In this document: one piece after another, positions 21,309 to 30,059 of the stretch
Layout of the letters: the number at the start of each line of letters is the position of its first letter
Position numbering within the stretch: the stretch's first letter is position 1
Origin: an uncultured Clostridia bacterium
Lineage (GTDB): Bacteria > Bacillota > Clostridia > HGM11514
DNA length: 31,286 nucleotides
Assembly (NCBI GenBank): GCA_934489915.1
Contig: CAKSSZ010000003.1
Location: 1 to 31,286, forward strand
Direction: 5' to 3'
Translations under genes and position numbers: made by a program
Notes under the pieces: generated by a model
Database searches by the model: none
Told to the model about the DNA's origin: nothing
Seen by the model: the letters and a program-made list of their open reading frames with translations, nothing else

Positions 21309-22274
21309 ATGAAGTTAGGAGTTTTGACCGTACCTCTGAGCAGCTTATCCTTGGAGGAAACTATGAAGTTTTTAAGCGAGCAGGGCGTACAGACCTTGGA
21401 AATCGGCTGCGGCGGATTCCCCGGAGACGCTCATTTGAAGCCGGCTGAGGTGCTGGACGGGGACGCAAAGGCTGAGGAAATCAAAGGTCTTTTGAAAAAG
21501 TACAACCTGGAAATCTGCGCCATCAGCGCCCATTCCAACGGAGTGCATCCCAATCGGGAAGTGGCAGCAAAGGCGATTGAAGATTTTAAAAATTCTGTGT
21601 TAGTGGCGGAAAAGCTGGGTGTTGACACGGTAGTGACCTTCTCCGGCTGCCCGGGAGATTGCCCGGATTCCAAGTATCCCAACTGGGTGACCTGCCCCTG
21701 GCCGGGAGATTTTCAGGAAATTCTGGATTGGCAGTGGAACCAGGTGCTGATTCCCTATTGGAAAAAGGCAGCAGCTTTTGCTAAGGAGCATCATGTGAAC
21801 AAAATTGCATTGGAAATGCATCCGGGCTTTTGCGTGTATAATCCGGAAACTTTGCTGAAGCTGAGAGCAGCAGTCGGGGACATTATCGGCGCTAACTTTG
21901 ACCCCAGCCATCTGTTCTGGCAGGGAATGGATCCGGTACAGAGCATTCGTGCCCTGAAGGGTGCAATCCATCATTTCCATGCGAAGGATACCCGGATTGA
22001 CGCTGCTAACAAGGCAGTCAACGGGGTGCTGGATTCCAAGCGGTTTGATCAGCTGGAAACCCGTTCCTGGCTGTTCAGAACCATTGGCTACGGTCATGAC
22101 AGAGCGGTTTGGTGCGACATCATCAGTGAGCTGCGCAAGACCGGATATAACGGAGCAGTCAGCATCGAGCATGAGGATGCACTCATGTCTCCGAAGGAGG
22201 GCTTGTGCAAGGCCATTGCCTTCTTGAAGGATGTTATTATTGAAGAGAGTCCGGCAGAGCTTTGGTGGGCATAG
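21309..22274 (+). CDS. Sugar phosphate isomerase/epimerase, second xylose-isomerase-like TIM barrel
   Basis: This 321-residue TIM-barrel protein starts MKLGVLTVPLSSLSLEETM and has the family blocks QTLEIGCGGFPG, ICAISAHSNGVHPN, VVTFSGCPGD, IALEMHPGFCVYNP, IGANFDPSHLFWQG (strand 6 Asp/His), IHHFHAKDTR and AVSIEHED (last metal Glu). It ends with the ESPAELWWA tail common in a distinct, widespread subgroup of about 320 residues found near sugar oxidoreductases. It is only distantly similar to the preceding TIM-barrel protein, so it is not a recent duplication. Reaction: inferred isomerisation or epimerisation of a sugar or keto-sugar, perhaps also a lyase step on a 3-keto-glycoside as in related proteins; not resolvable. 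GGAG lies 9 bases upstream; a strong terminator follows. Confidence 0.88.
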   Translation: MKLGVLTVPLSSLSLEETMKFLSEQGVQTLEIGCGGFPGDAHLKPAEVLDGDAKAEEIKGLLKKYNLEICAISAHSNGVHPNREVAAKAIEDFKNSVLVAEKLGVDTVVTFSGCPGDCPDSKYPNWVTCPWPGDFQEILDWQWNQVLIPYWKKAAAFAKEHHVNKIALEMHPGFCVYNPETLLKLRAAVGDIIGANFDPSHLFWQGMDPVQSIRALKGAIHHFHAKDTRIDAANKAVNGVLDSKRFDQLETRSWLFRTIGYGHDRAVWCDIISELRKTGYNGAVSIEHEDALMSPKEGLCKAIAFLKDVIIEESPAELWWA

Positions 22275-22290
22275 GACAGATCGTAACGGT

Positions 22291-22330
22291 AGGAGTCGCA
22301 GCAAAAGGAGTTTTTGCTGCGACTCCTTTT
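22291..22330 (+). terminator. Terminator of the LacI operon
   Basis: AGGAGTCGCAGCAAAA (22291-22306) and TTTTGCTGCGACTCCT (22312-22327) form a 16-bp perfect stem with a 5-nt loop and a trailing TTT. Confidence 0.92.
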
Positions 22331-22380
22331 GCATTGGAGATTTATTGTGTTCGATTTTTTATTTTTTTGCGGGAAAAACA

Positions 22381-22409
22381 TTGACATCAGCCCAAGAAAA
22401 GGGTATAAT
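22381..22409 (+). promoter_or_regulatory. Consensus sigma-A promoter of the miaB-mutS-mutL-miaA-hfq cluster
   Basis: TTGACA (22381-22386), 17-bp spacer, TATAAT (22404-22409), both perfect, 42 bp before the miaB ATG. No other convincing promoter was seen in the cluster downstream. Confidence 0.92.
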
Positions 22410-22451
22410 AAAAGGATACTGGGGAGTCTTTGAACAGAAGGGATTGACGGC

Positions 22452-23855
22452 ATGGAGCGCCAAGAAAGCAGCCGGCGGATAGCGCCGGAGGAAGTGGCAA
22501 GACAAAAGGAATTTATGCACCGGATTGCGCAGCTGCCCATCCCGGGACGGATGGCTTGTGTGCAGACTTACGGCTGCCAGCAAAACGAAAATGATTCCAG
22601 GCGGATTTGCGGAATGCTGCGGGAAATGGGCTTTTGTTTTACGGAGGATTTGCATCAGGCAGATTTGATTTTGTTTAACACCTGCGCCGTGCGGGAAAAC
22701 GCAGAACTGAAGGTATTTGGCAAGGTGGGTGCGCTCAAGCATTATAAGAAAAGAAAGCCGTCTTTGAAAATTGCGCTGTGCGGGTGTATGACCCAGCAGT
22801 CCCAGGTAGCGCAGACCCTGCGGCGGAAATATCCTCATGTGGATTTGGTATTCGGTACCCATGCCTTGTATCGTTTCCCGGAACTGCTTTATCGGGTTTA
22901 CGGGGAAGAACGGGTATTTGATACAGAAAACAGCGACGGCGCCATTGCGGAGGAACTGCCCATTTTGCGGGACAGCAAAATTAAGGCGGGCGTTTCGGTG
23001 ATGTACGGCTGCAATAATTTTTGCTCCTATTGTATTGTGCCTTATGTGCGGGGACGGGAGCGGAGTCGCAGCCGGGAGGATGTGCTTGCCGAGGTGAGAG
23101 CGGTTGCGGAGCAGGGGATTACCGAGGTGATGTTGCTTGGGCAGAATGTAAACTCCTATGCGGGAGGCTGCGATTTTGCGGATTTACTGCGGGAGACGGC
23201 ACAGGTGCCGGGGCTGCGGCGGATTCGGTTCATGACCTCTCATCCAAAGGATATCAGTGAAAAATTAGTGGCGGTGATGGCGGAATATCCAAATATCTGC
23301 AATCAGCTGCATCTGCCGTTCCAGTCCGGGAGCGACCGGATTTTAAAGCGAATGAACCGGCACTACGACCGAGCGCATTATTTGGAATTGATTCAGATGG
23401 TACGTCGGTATTTACCGGAGGCTGCGTTAAGCAGCGATGTGATTGTGGGCTTCCCCGGGGAGACGGAGGAGGATTTTCAGGAGACGCTTTCTTTGGTGGA
23501 GCAGGTGCGCTTTGATAGCCTGTTCACCTTTTTATATTCCAAGCGGCAGGGAACGCCGGCAGCAGAATATCCGGACAGCGCCACCGAGGAGGAAAAAACA
23601 GATCGGTTTCAGCGGCTGCTGGAGCTGCAAAATCGAATTTCAAGGGAAATTAACGAAACCTTCACCGGAAAGGTGGAAGAGGTTTTGGTGGAGGGCCCTT
23701 CCAAGCACGAGCCGGGAACCTTGGCCGGCCGGACGGAAGGCAATAAATTAGTGCATTTTACCGGCTCGGAGGAGCTGACAGGGCAATACGTCCCGGTGAA
23801 GATTACCGAGGCGCAGACTTGGTCGCTGACCGGGCGGATCAAAGAAAGGGGTTAA
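22452..23855 (+). CDS. miaB: tRNA-2-methylthio-N6-dimethylallyladenosine-37 synthase MiaB
   Basis: This 467-residue methylthiotransferase has the three usual domains. The N-terminal UPF0004 domain carries cluster cysteines C42 (QTYGCQQNEND), C78 (NTCAVRENAE) and C112 (CGCMTQ). The radical-SAM domain has YGCNNFCSYCIVPYVRGRE with C187, C191 and C194. The TRAM domain is at the end (VPVKITEAQTWSLTGRI). MiaB adds a methylthio group to i6A37 of tRNAs reading U-starting codons; the i6A is made by MiaA, encoded in the same cluster. The motif QTYGCQQNEND has Q where many MiaBs have M, which is minor. The ATG has AAGGGA 8 bases upstream. It is followed after 4 bp by the YlbF gene. Confidence 0.97.
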   Translation: MERQESSRRIAPEEVARQKEFMHRIAQLPIPGRMACVQTYGCQQNENDSRRICGMLREMGFCFTEDLHQADLILFNTCAVRENAELKVFGKVGALKHYKKRKPSLKIALCGCMTQQSQVAQTLRRKYPHVDLVFGTHALYRFPELLYRVYGEERVFDTENSDGAIAEELPILRDSKIKAGVSVMYGCNNFCSYCIVPYVRGRERSRSREDVLAEVRAVAEQGITEVMLLGQNVNSYAGGCDFADLLRETAQVPGLRRIRFMTSHPKDISEKLVAVMAEYPNICNQLHLPFQSGSDRILKRMNRHYDRAHYLELIQMVRRYLPEAALSSDVIVGFPGETEEDFQETLSLVEQVRFDSLFTFLYSKRQGTPAAEYPDSATEEEKTDRFQRLLELQNRISREINETFTGKVEEVLVEGPSKHEPGTLAGRTEGNKLVHFTGSEELTGQYVPVKITEAQTWSLTGRIKERG

Positions 23856-23859
23856 TCAA

Positions 23860-24249
23860 ATGGATCTTTTGGATCAGGCAAAGGTGCTGGGCGAAATGAT
23901 TGCAGCCAGTGAAGAATATCAGAATATGAAGCGTGCTGAGGCGGCGCAGCTGGCAGATAAAGCAGCGCAGGAGCAGCTGGCAGCTTATAATGAGCTGACC
24001 AATGAATTTGCCATGAAGGTGAAGGCCGGGGAGCCTACCAAAGAAGAAATGGAGCATTATAAAACTCTGCTGACAGAAGAATATCGGAAGCTGAATGAAA
24101 ATCCGATCATTCAGGAATATATTTTTACCCAGCAGGCATTTGACGCATTGATGAAAAAAATCAACGGTATTATTGCCCATTTTGTAGTGCCACAGGGGGA
24201 CGGTTCTTCCTGCGGCGGGAATTGTTCCTCCTGCGGCGGATGCCATTAA
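23860..24249 (+). CDS. YlbF/YmcA family protein with a four-cysteine C-terminal tail
   Basis: This 129-residue helical protein belongs to the YlbF/YmcA family (PF06133): long charged helices over about residues 5-55 and 60-110 (NPIIQEYIFTQQAFDALM is the typical block). The last 12 residues are CGGNCSSCGGCH, with cysteines C118, C122, C125 and C128, flanked by glycine. In Bacillus, YlbF and YmcA with YaaT form the Ric complex, which carries [4Fe-4S] clusters and affects mRNA processing and competence/biofilm pathways; ymcA is next to miaB there too. The cysteine tail may hold a similar cluster or donate it to MiaB; this is inference. Starts 4 bp after miaB, with AAAGGGG upstream; mutS follows after 30 bp. 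Confidence 0.9.
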   Translation: MDLLDQAKVLGEMIAASEEYQNMKRAEAAQLADKAAQEQLAAYNELTNEFAMKVKAGEPTKEEMEHYKTLLTEEYRKLNENPIIQEYIFTQQAFDALMKKINGIIAHFVVPQGDGSSCGGNCSSCGGCH

Positions 24250-24279
24250 AAGAGAAAAATCCGGAAGGGGGAAGGATAC

Positions 24280-26892
24280 GTGGCGGAGCTTTCACCAATG
24301 ATGAAGCAGTATATGGAAGTCAAGCAGGCGAATGAGGATGCAATTGTCTTTTTTCGCCTGGGGGATTTTTATGAAATGTTTTTCCGGGATGCGGAAGTGG
24401 CTTCCAAGGAACTGGAAATTACACTGACCGGGCGGGATTGCGGATTGGAGAGCCGGGCGCCTATGTGCGGCGTTCCCTTTCATTCGGCAGATGCTTATAT
24501 TGCCCGCTTGATCGCCAAGGGCTACAAGGTTGCCATTTGCGAGCAGGCGGAGGATCCGAAAAGTGCAAAGGGAATTGTCCGTCGGGAGGTTGTGCGGGTG
24601 ATCAGCCCCGGAACGCTTCTGGATACCAATGTACTGGATGAAAAAAAGAACAATTATTTGTGCTGTGTATATCGGGACGAAAAGGGTGCGGGTATTGGAT
24701 TTGCCGATATTACCACCGGCGAGGTGACCGCAACCTGGCTCACCGGGGAGAATTCTCTGTTCCGGCTGTATAACGAAATCGGCCGGTACCGTCCCAGCGA
24801 GCTGCTGACTAACAGTGGCTGTGAGGATGAGGCGCAGTTTGCTGCTTTTTTGGACGATCGGTTTTCTTTGCGCACCGGTTATTTGGATCCGGCTTGCTTT
24901 GAGGAGACAGCTGCCATGGCTGCTCTTGAGCGGCAATTCCATACAACCGACCTGAAAGCGATCGGCTTGGAGGAATCCCATTACAGCCTGTTGGCATGCG
25001 GGGCGCTGTTTGGATATTTGCAGGAGACCCAAAAGGTTTCACTGGATCATATTCGGGAAATCCGTTCTTATACGGACAGCTCTTTTATGGAGCTGGATTT
25101 GAATACCTTTCGGAATCTGGAAATTACAGAAACTATGCGGGATAAGAGTAAAGCAGGATCCCTGCTGTCCGTGCTGGATCGCACCGGAACTGCCATGGGA
25201 GCCAGACAATTACGTAAGTGGCTGGAGCAGCCGCTGATCAACTGTGTGGAAATCCGGAAACGGTTAAACGGCGTTGCGGAGCTGCACGGGGACAGTATGC
25301 TGCGCCATGAATTGATGAACGTATTGAAAAATATGCTGGATGTGGAACGGCTGATGAGTAAGGTTACTTATCAAACTGCCAATGCCCGGGATTTGCTTTC
25401 CTTGCGGAATTCTTTGCGGCTTCTCCCAAAAGTAAAGCAGCTGCTCAGCGGGTGCAAAAGCGGGATGCTGGCAGAGCAGTTTCAACGGCTGGATCCTTTA
25501 GAGGATTTATGCCTGCTACTGGAGCAGGCGGTAGCGGACGAGCCGCCCTTCTCCGTGCGGGAGGGGGGGATGATTCGGGAAGGCTACCACGAGCAGGTAG
25601 ATGGGTACCGCCGTGCGCTCAAGGAGGGCAGACAGTGGATTGCCGAGCTGGAGCAGAAGGAGCGGGAGCGAACCGGCATTAAAACGTTAAAAACAGGATA
25701 CAACAAGGTATTCGGATATTATATTGAGGTGACGAAAAGCTACCAGGATCAAGTGCCGCCTCATTACATCCGCAAGCAGACGCTGACCAATTGCGAGCGG
25801 TACATTACCGATGAATTAAAGCAGTTGGAGGATACGATTTTAAGTGCGGATGAGCGAATTGCCACACTGGAATATGAGCTGTTTATTCAGCTGCTGCATA
25901 CAGTGGAATGGAATCTGCCCCGTATTCAGGAAACGGTACGGGCAGTGGCTTGCGTGGATTGCCTGGCTTCCTTGGCTGAGGTGGCGTGTGAGCACCATTA
26001 CTGTATGCCGGAAGTGAATTTGTCCGATAAAATTAGCATTCAGGATGGGCGCCATCCGGTAGTGGAGCAAATGCAAAAGGAAAATTTGTTTGTTCCAAAC
26101 GATACCCTGCTGGATCGGCAGGATAACCGTATGGCGTTGATTACCGGTCCGAATATGGCAGGGAAATCTACCTATATGCGCCAGGTGGCGCTGATTACCC
26201 TGATGGCGCAGGTGGGTTCCTTTGTGCCGGCTGTTTCAGCACAAATTGGGATTGTGGACAAGATTTTTACCCGGGTGGGTGCGTCGGATGATATTTCCTC
26301 CGGTCGCAGTACCTTTATGGTGGAAATGAGTGAAGTGGCTTATATTTTGCAGCATGCCACACCCAAAAGCCTGCTGATTTTGGACGAGATCGGGCGGGGT
26401 ACCAGCACTTTTGACGGTCTTTCCATTGCCTGGGCGGTGATTGAACATGTGGTCAATCCTAAGGAGCTGGGCGCAAAAACCCTGTTTGCCACCCATTATC
26501 ATGAGCTGACGGAGCTGGAGCAGCGGCTGCCGGGGGTAAAAAACTATTGCATTGCCGTTAAAAAACGGGGAGACGATGTCGTATTTTTACGGAAAATCCT
26601 GCGAGGCGGTGTAGACGACAGCTTCGGGATTGAAGTAGCAAAGCTGGCCGGTGTGCCGGCGGGAGTATTGAAACGAGCGAAAAAGATCTTGGCTTCATTG
26701 GAGAGCGAGGGCAGACGGCCGGAGGCAGAACATTTGCCGGAACCGGCGGAGGATACGTCTCAATTAGGACTGGCTGATTTAGGCAGCAGCAAGCTGCTGG
26801 AAGATTTGCGGCAGTTGGATATTTCTGCAATGTCTCCCATTGAAGCGTTAAATTACTTATATCAATTGCAGCAAAAGCTGCCGAAGGAATAA
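24280..26892 (+). CDS. mutS: DNA mismatch repair protein MutS
   Basis: This 870-residue protein is a complete MutS. The mismatch-reading motif F-x-E is in GDFYEMFF (F30, Y31, E32). The clamp and lever domains follow, and the ATPase domain has GPNMAGKST (Walker A, from 623), LLILDEIGRGTSTFDG (Walker B with D702, then the signature), and ATHYHEL. A short charged tail with NYLYQLQQKL, typical for tetramer or beta-clamp association, ends the protein. MutS recognises mismatches and small loops and recruits MutL. The start codon is GTG at 24280 with a strong GGGGGAAGG upstream; an ATG at codon 7 is less likely. Located between the YlbF gene and mutL (18-bp gap). Confidence 0.98.
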   Translation: MAELSPMMKQYMEVKQANEDAIVFFRLGDFYEMFFRDAEVASKELEITLTGRDCGLESRAPMCGVPFHSADAYIARLIAKGYKVAICEQAEDPKSAKGIVRREVVRVISPGTLLDTNVLDEKKNNYLCCVYRDEKGAGIGFADITTGEVTATWLTGENSLFRLYNEIGRYRPSELLTNSGCEDEAQFAAFLDDRFSLRTGYLDPACFEETAAMAALERQFHTTDLKAIGLEESHYSLLACGALFGYLQETQKVSLDHIREIRSYTDSSFMELDLNTFRNLEITETMRDKSKAGSLLSVLDRTGTAMGARQLRKWLEQPLINCVEIRKRLNGVAELHGDSMLRHELMNVLKNMLDVERLMSKVTYQTANARDLLSLRNSLRLLPKVKQLLSGCKSGMLAEQFQRLDPLEDLCLLLEQAVADEPPFSVREGGMIREGYHEQVDGYRRALKEGRQWIAELEQKERERTGIKTLKTGYNKVFGYYIEVTKSYQDQVPPHYIRKQTLTNCERYITDELKQLEDTILSADERIATLEYELFIQLLHTVEWNLPRIQETVRAVACVDCLASLAEVACEHHYCMPEVNLSDKISIQDGRHPVVEQMQKENLFVPNDTLLDRQDNRMALITGPNMAGKSTYMRQVALITLMAQVGSFVPAVSAQIGIVDKIFTRVGASDDISSGRSTFMVEMSEVAYILQHATPKSLLILDEIGRGTSTFDGLSIAWAVIEHVVNPKELGAKTLFATHYHELTELEQRLPGVKNYCIAVKKRGDDVVFLRKILRGGVDDSFGIEVAKLAGVPAGVLKRAKKILASLESEGRRPEAEHLPEPAEDTSQLGLADLGSSKLLEDLRQLDISAMSPIEALNYLYQLQQKLPKE

Positions 26893-26910
26893 AGAGAAGG
26901 AGGTGCGAAA

Positions 26911-28848
26911 ATGGCTCAGATTCAAATATTAGATCCGCTGGTTGCAGATATGATTGCGGCAGGCGAGGTGGTGGAACGGCCTGCGTCTGTGGTCAAAGAG
27001 CTGGCGGAAAACTCTATTGATGCCGGCGCAGGGAAAATTACGGTTGAAATCAAAAACGGCGGCGTTCGGTTTTTGCGGATTTCAGACGATGGCTGCGGTA
27101 TTGACGAGCAGGAGCTGCCGATTGCGTTTTTGCGGCACGCTACCAGCAAGATTCAAACGGCGGATGATTTGTTTGCCATTGGCACCTTGGGATTTCGGGG
27201 AGAGGCGCTGGCCAGCATTGCGGCAGTTTCTCAGGTGGAAATTCTGACCAAACCCCGTCAGCAGAAATTCGGCCGATATCTTTGTATGCGTGCCGGGGAG
27301 CAGGTTGACAGCCACGAAGCAGGCTGCCCTGACGGGACGACCATGACGGTGCGGGATTTGTTTTTTAACCAGCCTGCCCGGATGAAATTTTTAAAAAAAG
27401 ATGCTGCGGAAGGCGCAGCGGTTCAAGATGTGATGGTACATTTGGCGCTGGGGAACCCGGGTGTTTCCTTTCGGTTTTTATCGGATGGAAAGGAAAAATT
27501 ACATACCCCGGGAGACGGCAGCCTGAAAAATTGCATTTATCAGATATACGGACGGGATTATGTCGACGAGTTGGCGGAGCTTACCTATGAGCATGAAGGG
27601 GTGCGGATTACGGGTTTTTGCGGTACGCCTGCCATTGCACGCTCCACCCGAAGCTATCAAACCTTTTTTGTAAACGGACGGCTGGTGAAAAGCCGCGGCA
27701 TTACCGCAGCGTTGGAGCAGGCCTATCAGGACGGGATGATGAAGGGGAAGTATCCCTTTGCAGTGATCAATATTGAGTTGGAGCGGTCGCTGACCGATGT
27801 GAACGTACACCCGGCTAAGCTGGAAGTGAAATTCTCCAATGAAAAAGCGGTAACGGGTGCTGTCTATTGGGCGGTGAAAAACGCTCTGCACCAACGGGTA
27901 TATCAACCGGAAATTCAAGTGGCTTCTGTTTCCGTGCCGGTGACGGAAGCGGTGGACACCCCCGCCGAAAAGGCAGTCACACCCCCAAAAACCGAGCCGC
28001 CGGCACAGCTTTATCAGGTTTCGGTGACGGAGGATGTGGTCACTCTCCCGGTGATAAATGAAGTAGATCCGTGGGTGACCCCGGAGAAAAAACCGGAGCA
28101 AAGCAAGCTCTTTGCTCCCCGTTGGGTGGAACCGTCTGAAAAAACGGAATCCCGACCGCCGGAGCCGCTGACCCCTTCTTCTCCCCCGATGCTGCGCCAA
28201 CCGGCGTATGAACCGGCGGTAGATGAACCGGAAAATACGGCACCGGAGCAGCCGGCAGAGCAAACAGCTGCACAGCCGACAGAGCAGAAGATCCGGGTGA
28301 TCGGGCAGGTGTTTCAATCCTATCTCATTGCCCAGCGGGGGGAGGAAATGCTGCTGATTGACCAGCATGCAGCCCATGAACGGCTGTTGTTTGAGCAGTT
28401 GGTGAAGCAGCGGGAGGAACAGTCCGTCCATGTACAGGGCTTACTGCGCCCCATTGTCATTGAAATGACGCCGACAGAATTTGCCGCAGCTCAGGAAGAA
28501 CTGCCCTTGCTGGAGGAATTGGGGTTTGAAACAGAAGAATTTGGTGAATGCACCCTGCGTCTGCGGGGGGTACCTCTTTGCAGCTCAGAGCAGGACGGAG
28601 AGCAAATGTTTTGGGAAACGCTCCATGCCCTGCAAAATGCAGGAAAACGGGGGGATCGAGAAAGCGAAGCGCTTTATTCTATGGCGTGCCATGCCGCATT
28701 GAAGGCCAACCATTCTCTGCAGTCGCAGGAAATGGAGCAGTTGGTGAAGGACGCATTGGCTTTGCCTTCCACCTGCCCTCACGGACGTCCGATTGTGGCA
28801 GTTATGACAAAAAAAATGCTGGAAAAGCAGTTTAAAAGGATTGTGTAA
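26911..28848 (+). CDS. mutL: DNA mismatch repair endonuclease MutL
   Basis: This 645-residue protein has the GHKL ATPase domain with ELAENSIDAGA (E33, N34, D37), DDGCGID, ATSKI and GFRGEALASI. A proline/glutamate-rich linker of about 130 residues (330-460) follows. The C-terminal endonuclease motif DQHAAHERLLFE begins at D484 (DQHA-x2-E-x4-E), with ACHAALKANHS and CPHGRPIV (from 622). These show a nicking-competent MutL as in organisms lacking MutH, consistent with a Firmicute. The gene has AAGGAGGTG upstream of ATG and lies 18 bp after mutS, 3 bp before miaA. The linker is long and low in complexity but within the family range. Confidence 0.98.
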   Translation: MAQIQILDPLVADMIAAGEVVERPASVVKELAENSIDAGAGKITVEIKNGGVRFLRISDDGCGIDEQELPIAFLRHATSKIQTADDLFAIGTLGFRGEALASIAAVSQVEILTKPRQQKFGRYLCMRAGEQVDSHEAGCPDGTTMTVRDLFFNQPARMKFLKKDAAEGAAVQDVMVHLALGNPGVSFRFLSDGKEKLHTPGDGSLKNCIYQIYGRDYVDELAELTYEHEGVRITGFCGTPAIARSTRSYQTFFVNGRLVKSRGITAALEQAYQDGMMKGKYPFAVINIELERSLTDVNVHPAKLEVKFSNEKAVTGAVYWAVKNALHQRVYQPEIQVASVSVPVTEAVDTPAEKAVTPPKTEPPAQLYQVSVTEDVVTLPVINEVDPWVTPEKKPEQSKLFAPRWVEPSEKTESRPPEPLTPSSPPMLRQPAYEPAVDEPENTAPEQPAEQTAAQPTEQKIRVIGQVFQSYLIAQRGEEMLLIDQHAAHERLLFEQLVKQREEQSVHVQGLLRPIVIEMTPTEFAAAQEELPLLEELGFETEEFGECTLRLRGVPLCSSEQDGEQMFWETLHALQNAGKRGDRESEALYSMACHAALKANHSLQSQEMEQLVKDALALPSTCPHGRPIVAVMTKKMLEKQFKRIV

Positions 28849-28851
28849 TTC

Positions 28852-29784
28852 ATGAAACAGCCATTGGTGATTATCGCCGGTCCGACCGCTTCCGGGAAAA
28901 CGGCTGCGGCAGTGGAATTGGCGGTGCGGGTCGGAGGGGAGATTATTTCGGCCGACTCCATGCAGATTTATCGCGGGCTTGACATTGGCACTGCCAAGCC
29001 TACCGAAGAAGAAAAACGAGGGATTCCCCATCATTTGTTAGATGTTGCAGAGCCGGAGGAGCCATTTTCCGTAGCGGATTTTGCCGCTCTTGCACGGCAA
29101 GCCATCGGGGCAGCTGCCGCACGTGGGGCATTGCCGATTTTAGCCGGCGGCACCGGGCTTTATCTGCGGGCGGTGGCAGATCATTTGGATTTTTCCCAAG
29201 GGGAATGGAACCCGGCCATACGGGAAAATTTAAAGCGAAGAGCCGAAGAGGAAGGAAATGAGGCGTTGCACAGAGAATTAGAAAAGATAGACCCTGCGTC
29301 TGCTGCCAGGATTCATCCCAACGATCAAAAGCGGATGATTCGGGCGTTGGAGGTGGTACAGGTCACCGGTATGACCATGACCGAATACCAAAAACAGGCG
29401 GCAGAGCGTCCTTCTCCCTATCGGACTTTATGGGTTGGGTTGCTTTGGGATCGGGAAATACTTTATGAACGGATCAACCGCCGAGTGGATCAGATGCTCT
29501 CGGACGAATGGATTGAGGAAGTACGGCGGATGTATCCCCGTATGCGGCAAACTGCCCGGCAAAGCATTGGTTATAAAGAGCTGGAGCAGTATTTGCAGGG
29601 TGAATGCACTTTGGAAGAGGTGGCCGAGGAGATCAAACGGGCAACACGGCGGTATGCCAAACGGCAGATGACCTTTTTCCGAGCGGACAAGCGGATCAAA
29701 TGGATAGATGCAACCAAAAAAACCGCCGCACAGGTGGCAGATGAGATAGAAAGGCTTCCGGAATTCCGGGAAATGATTCAATAG
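28852..29784 (+). CDS. miaA: tRNA dimethylallyltransferase MiaA
   Basis: This 310-residue enzyme has the P-loop GPTASGKT (10-17), the catalytic and tRNA-binding region SADSMQIYRGLDIGTAKP, HHLLDV, LAGGTGLYLRA, NDQKRMIRALEV and the C-terminal RRYAKRQMTFF. It transfers a dimethylallyl group onto N6 of A37 in tRNAs for UNN codons, giving the substrate of MiaB, the first gene of this cluster. The gene starts 3 bp after the mutL stop with AAAAGG about 12 bases before ATG, so translation is presumably coupled. hfq follows 13 bp downstream. Length and all blocks are as usual. Confidence 0.98.
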   Translation: MKQPLVIIAGPTASGKTAAAVELAVRVGGEIISADSMQIYRGLDIGTAKPTEEEKRGIPHHLLDVAEPEEPFSVADFAALARQAIGAAAARGALPILAGGTGLYLRAVADHLDFSQGEWNPAIRENLKRRAEEEGNEALHRELEKIDPASAARIHPNDQKRMIRALEVVQVTGMTMTEYQKQAAERPSPYRTLWVGLLWDREILYERINRRVDQMLSDEWIEEVRRMYPRMRQTARQSIGYKELEQYLQGECTLEEVAEEIKRATRRYAKRQMTFFRADKRIKWIDATKKTAAQVADEIERLPEFREMIQ

Positions 29785-29797
29785 GAGGATGATTGAC

Positions 29798-30046
29798 ATG
29801 GCAAAACAAGGAATGAATTTACAGGACGTGTTTTTAAATCAGTGCCGTAAGGAGCATGTGTTTGTGACCATTTATCTTACAAACGGATTTCAGTTTAAAG
29901 GCGCTGTGAAGGGATTTGACAATTACATTGTATTATTGGAAGTGGAAGGAAAGCAGCAGCTGGTATTTAAGCACGCAATTTCCACCATTATTCCGTTTCG
30001 CCCCATTAATTTGATGTCCGGCGAAGGAGAGGAAGCGGAGCAATAA
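29798..30046 (+). CDS. hfq: RNA chaperone Hfq
   Basis: This 82-residue protein has the Sm1 region (LQDVFLNQCRKEHVFVTIYL, then GFQFKGAVKGFDNYIVLLE) and the Sm2 region (QQLVFKHAISTIIP with the KH pair), that is, a full hexameric Hfq core, ending in an acidic tail (GEGEEAEQ). Hfq binds U-rich and A-rich RNA and can help small-RNA pairing; its importance in Gram-positives varies. The ATG at 29798 is chosen because AGGAGG (29783-29788) is 9 bases upstream; an earlier ATG at 29789 touches that site. Position directly after miaA is the usual one in Clostridia and many other bacteria. Confidence 0.97.
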   Translation: MAKQGMNLQDVFLNQCRKEHVFVTIYLTNGFQFKGAVKGFDNYIVLLEVEGKQQLVFKHAISTIIPFRPINLMSGEGEEAEQ

Positions 30047-30059
30047 GGATGAGAAGGAT

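Noticed and set aside
20500..22274. The two TIM-barrel genes as a recent tandem duplication
   Set aside because: They differ in length (241 and 321 residues) and share only the general metal-site blocks of the superfamily.
27499..28431. A 310-codon open frame on the minus strand opposite mutL
   Set aside because: It lies wholly inside the conserved mutL coding sequence, has a leucine/arginine/histidine-rich composition typical of an antisense shadow, and shows no family motif.
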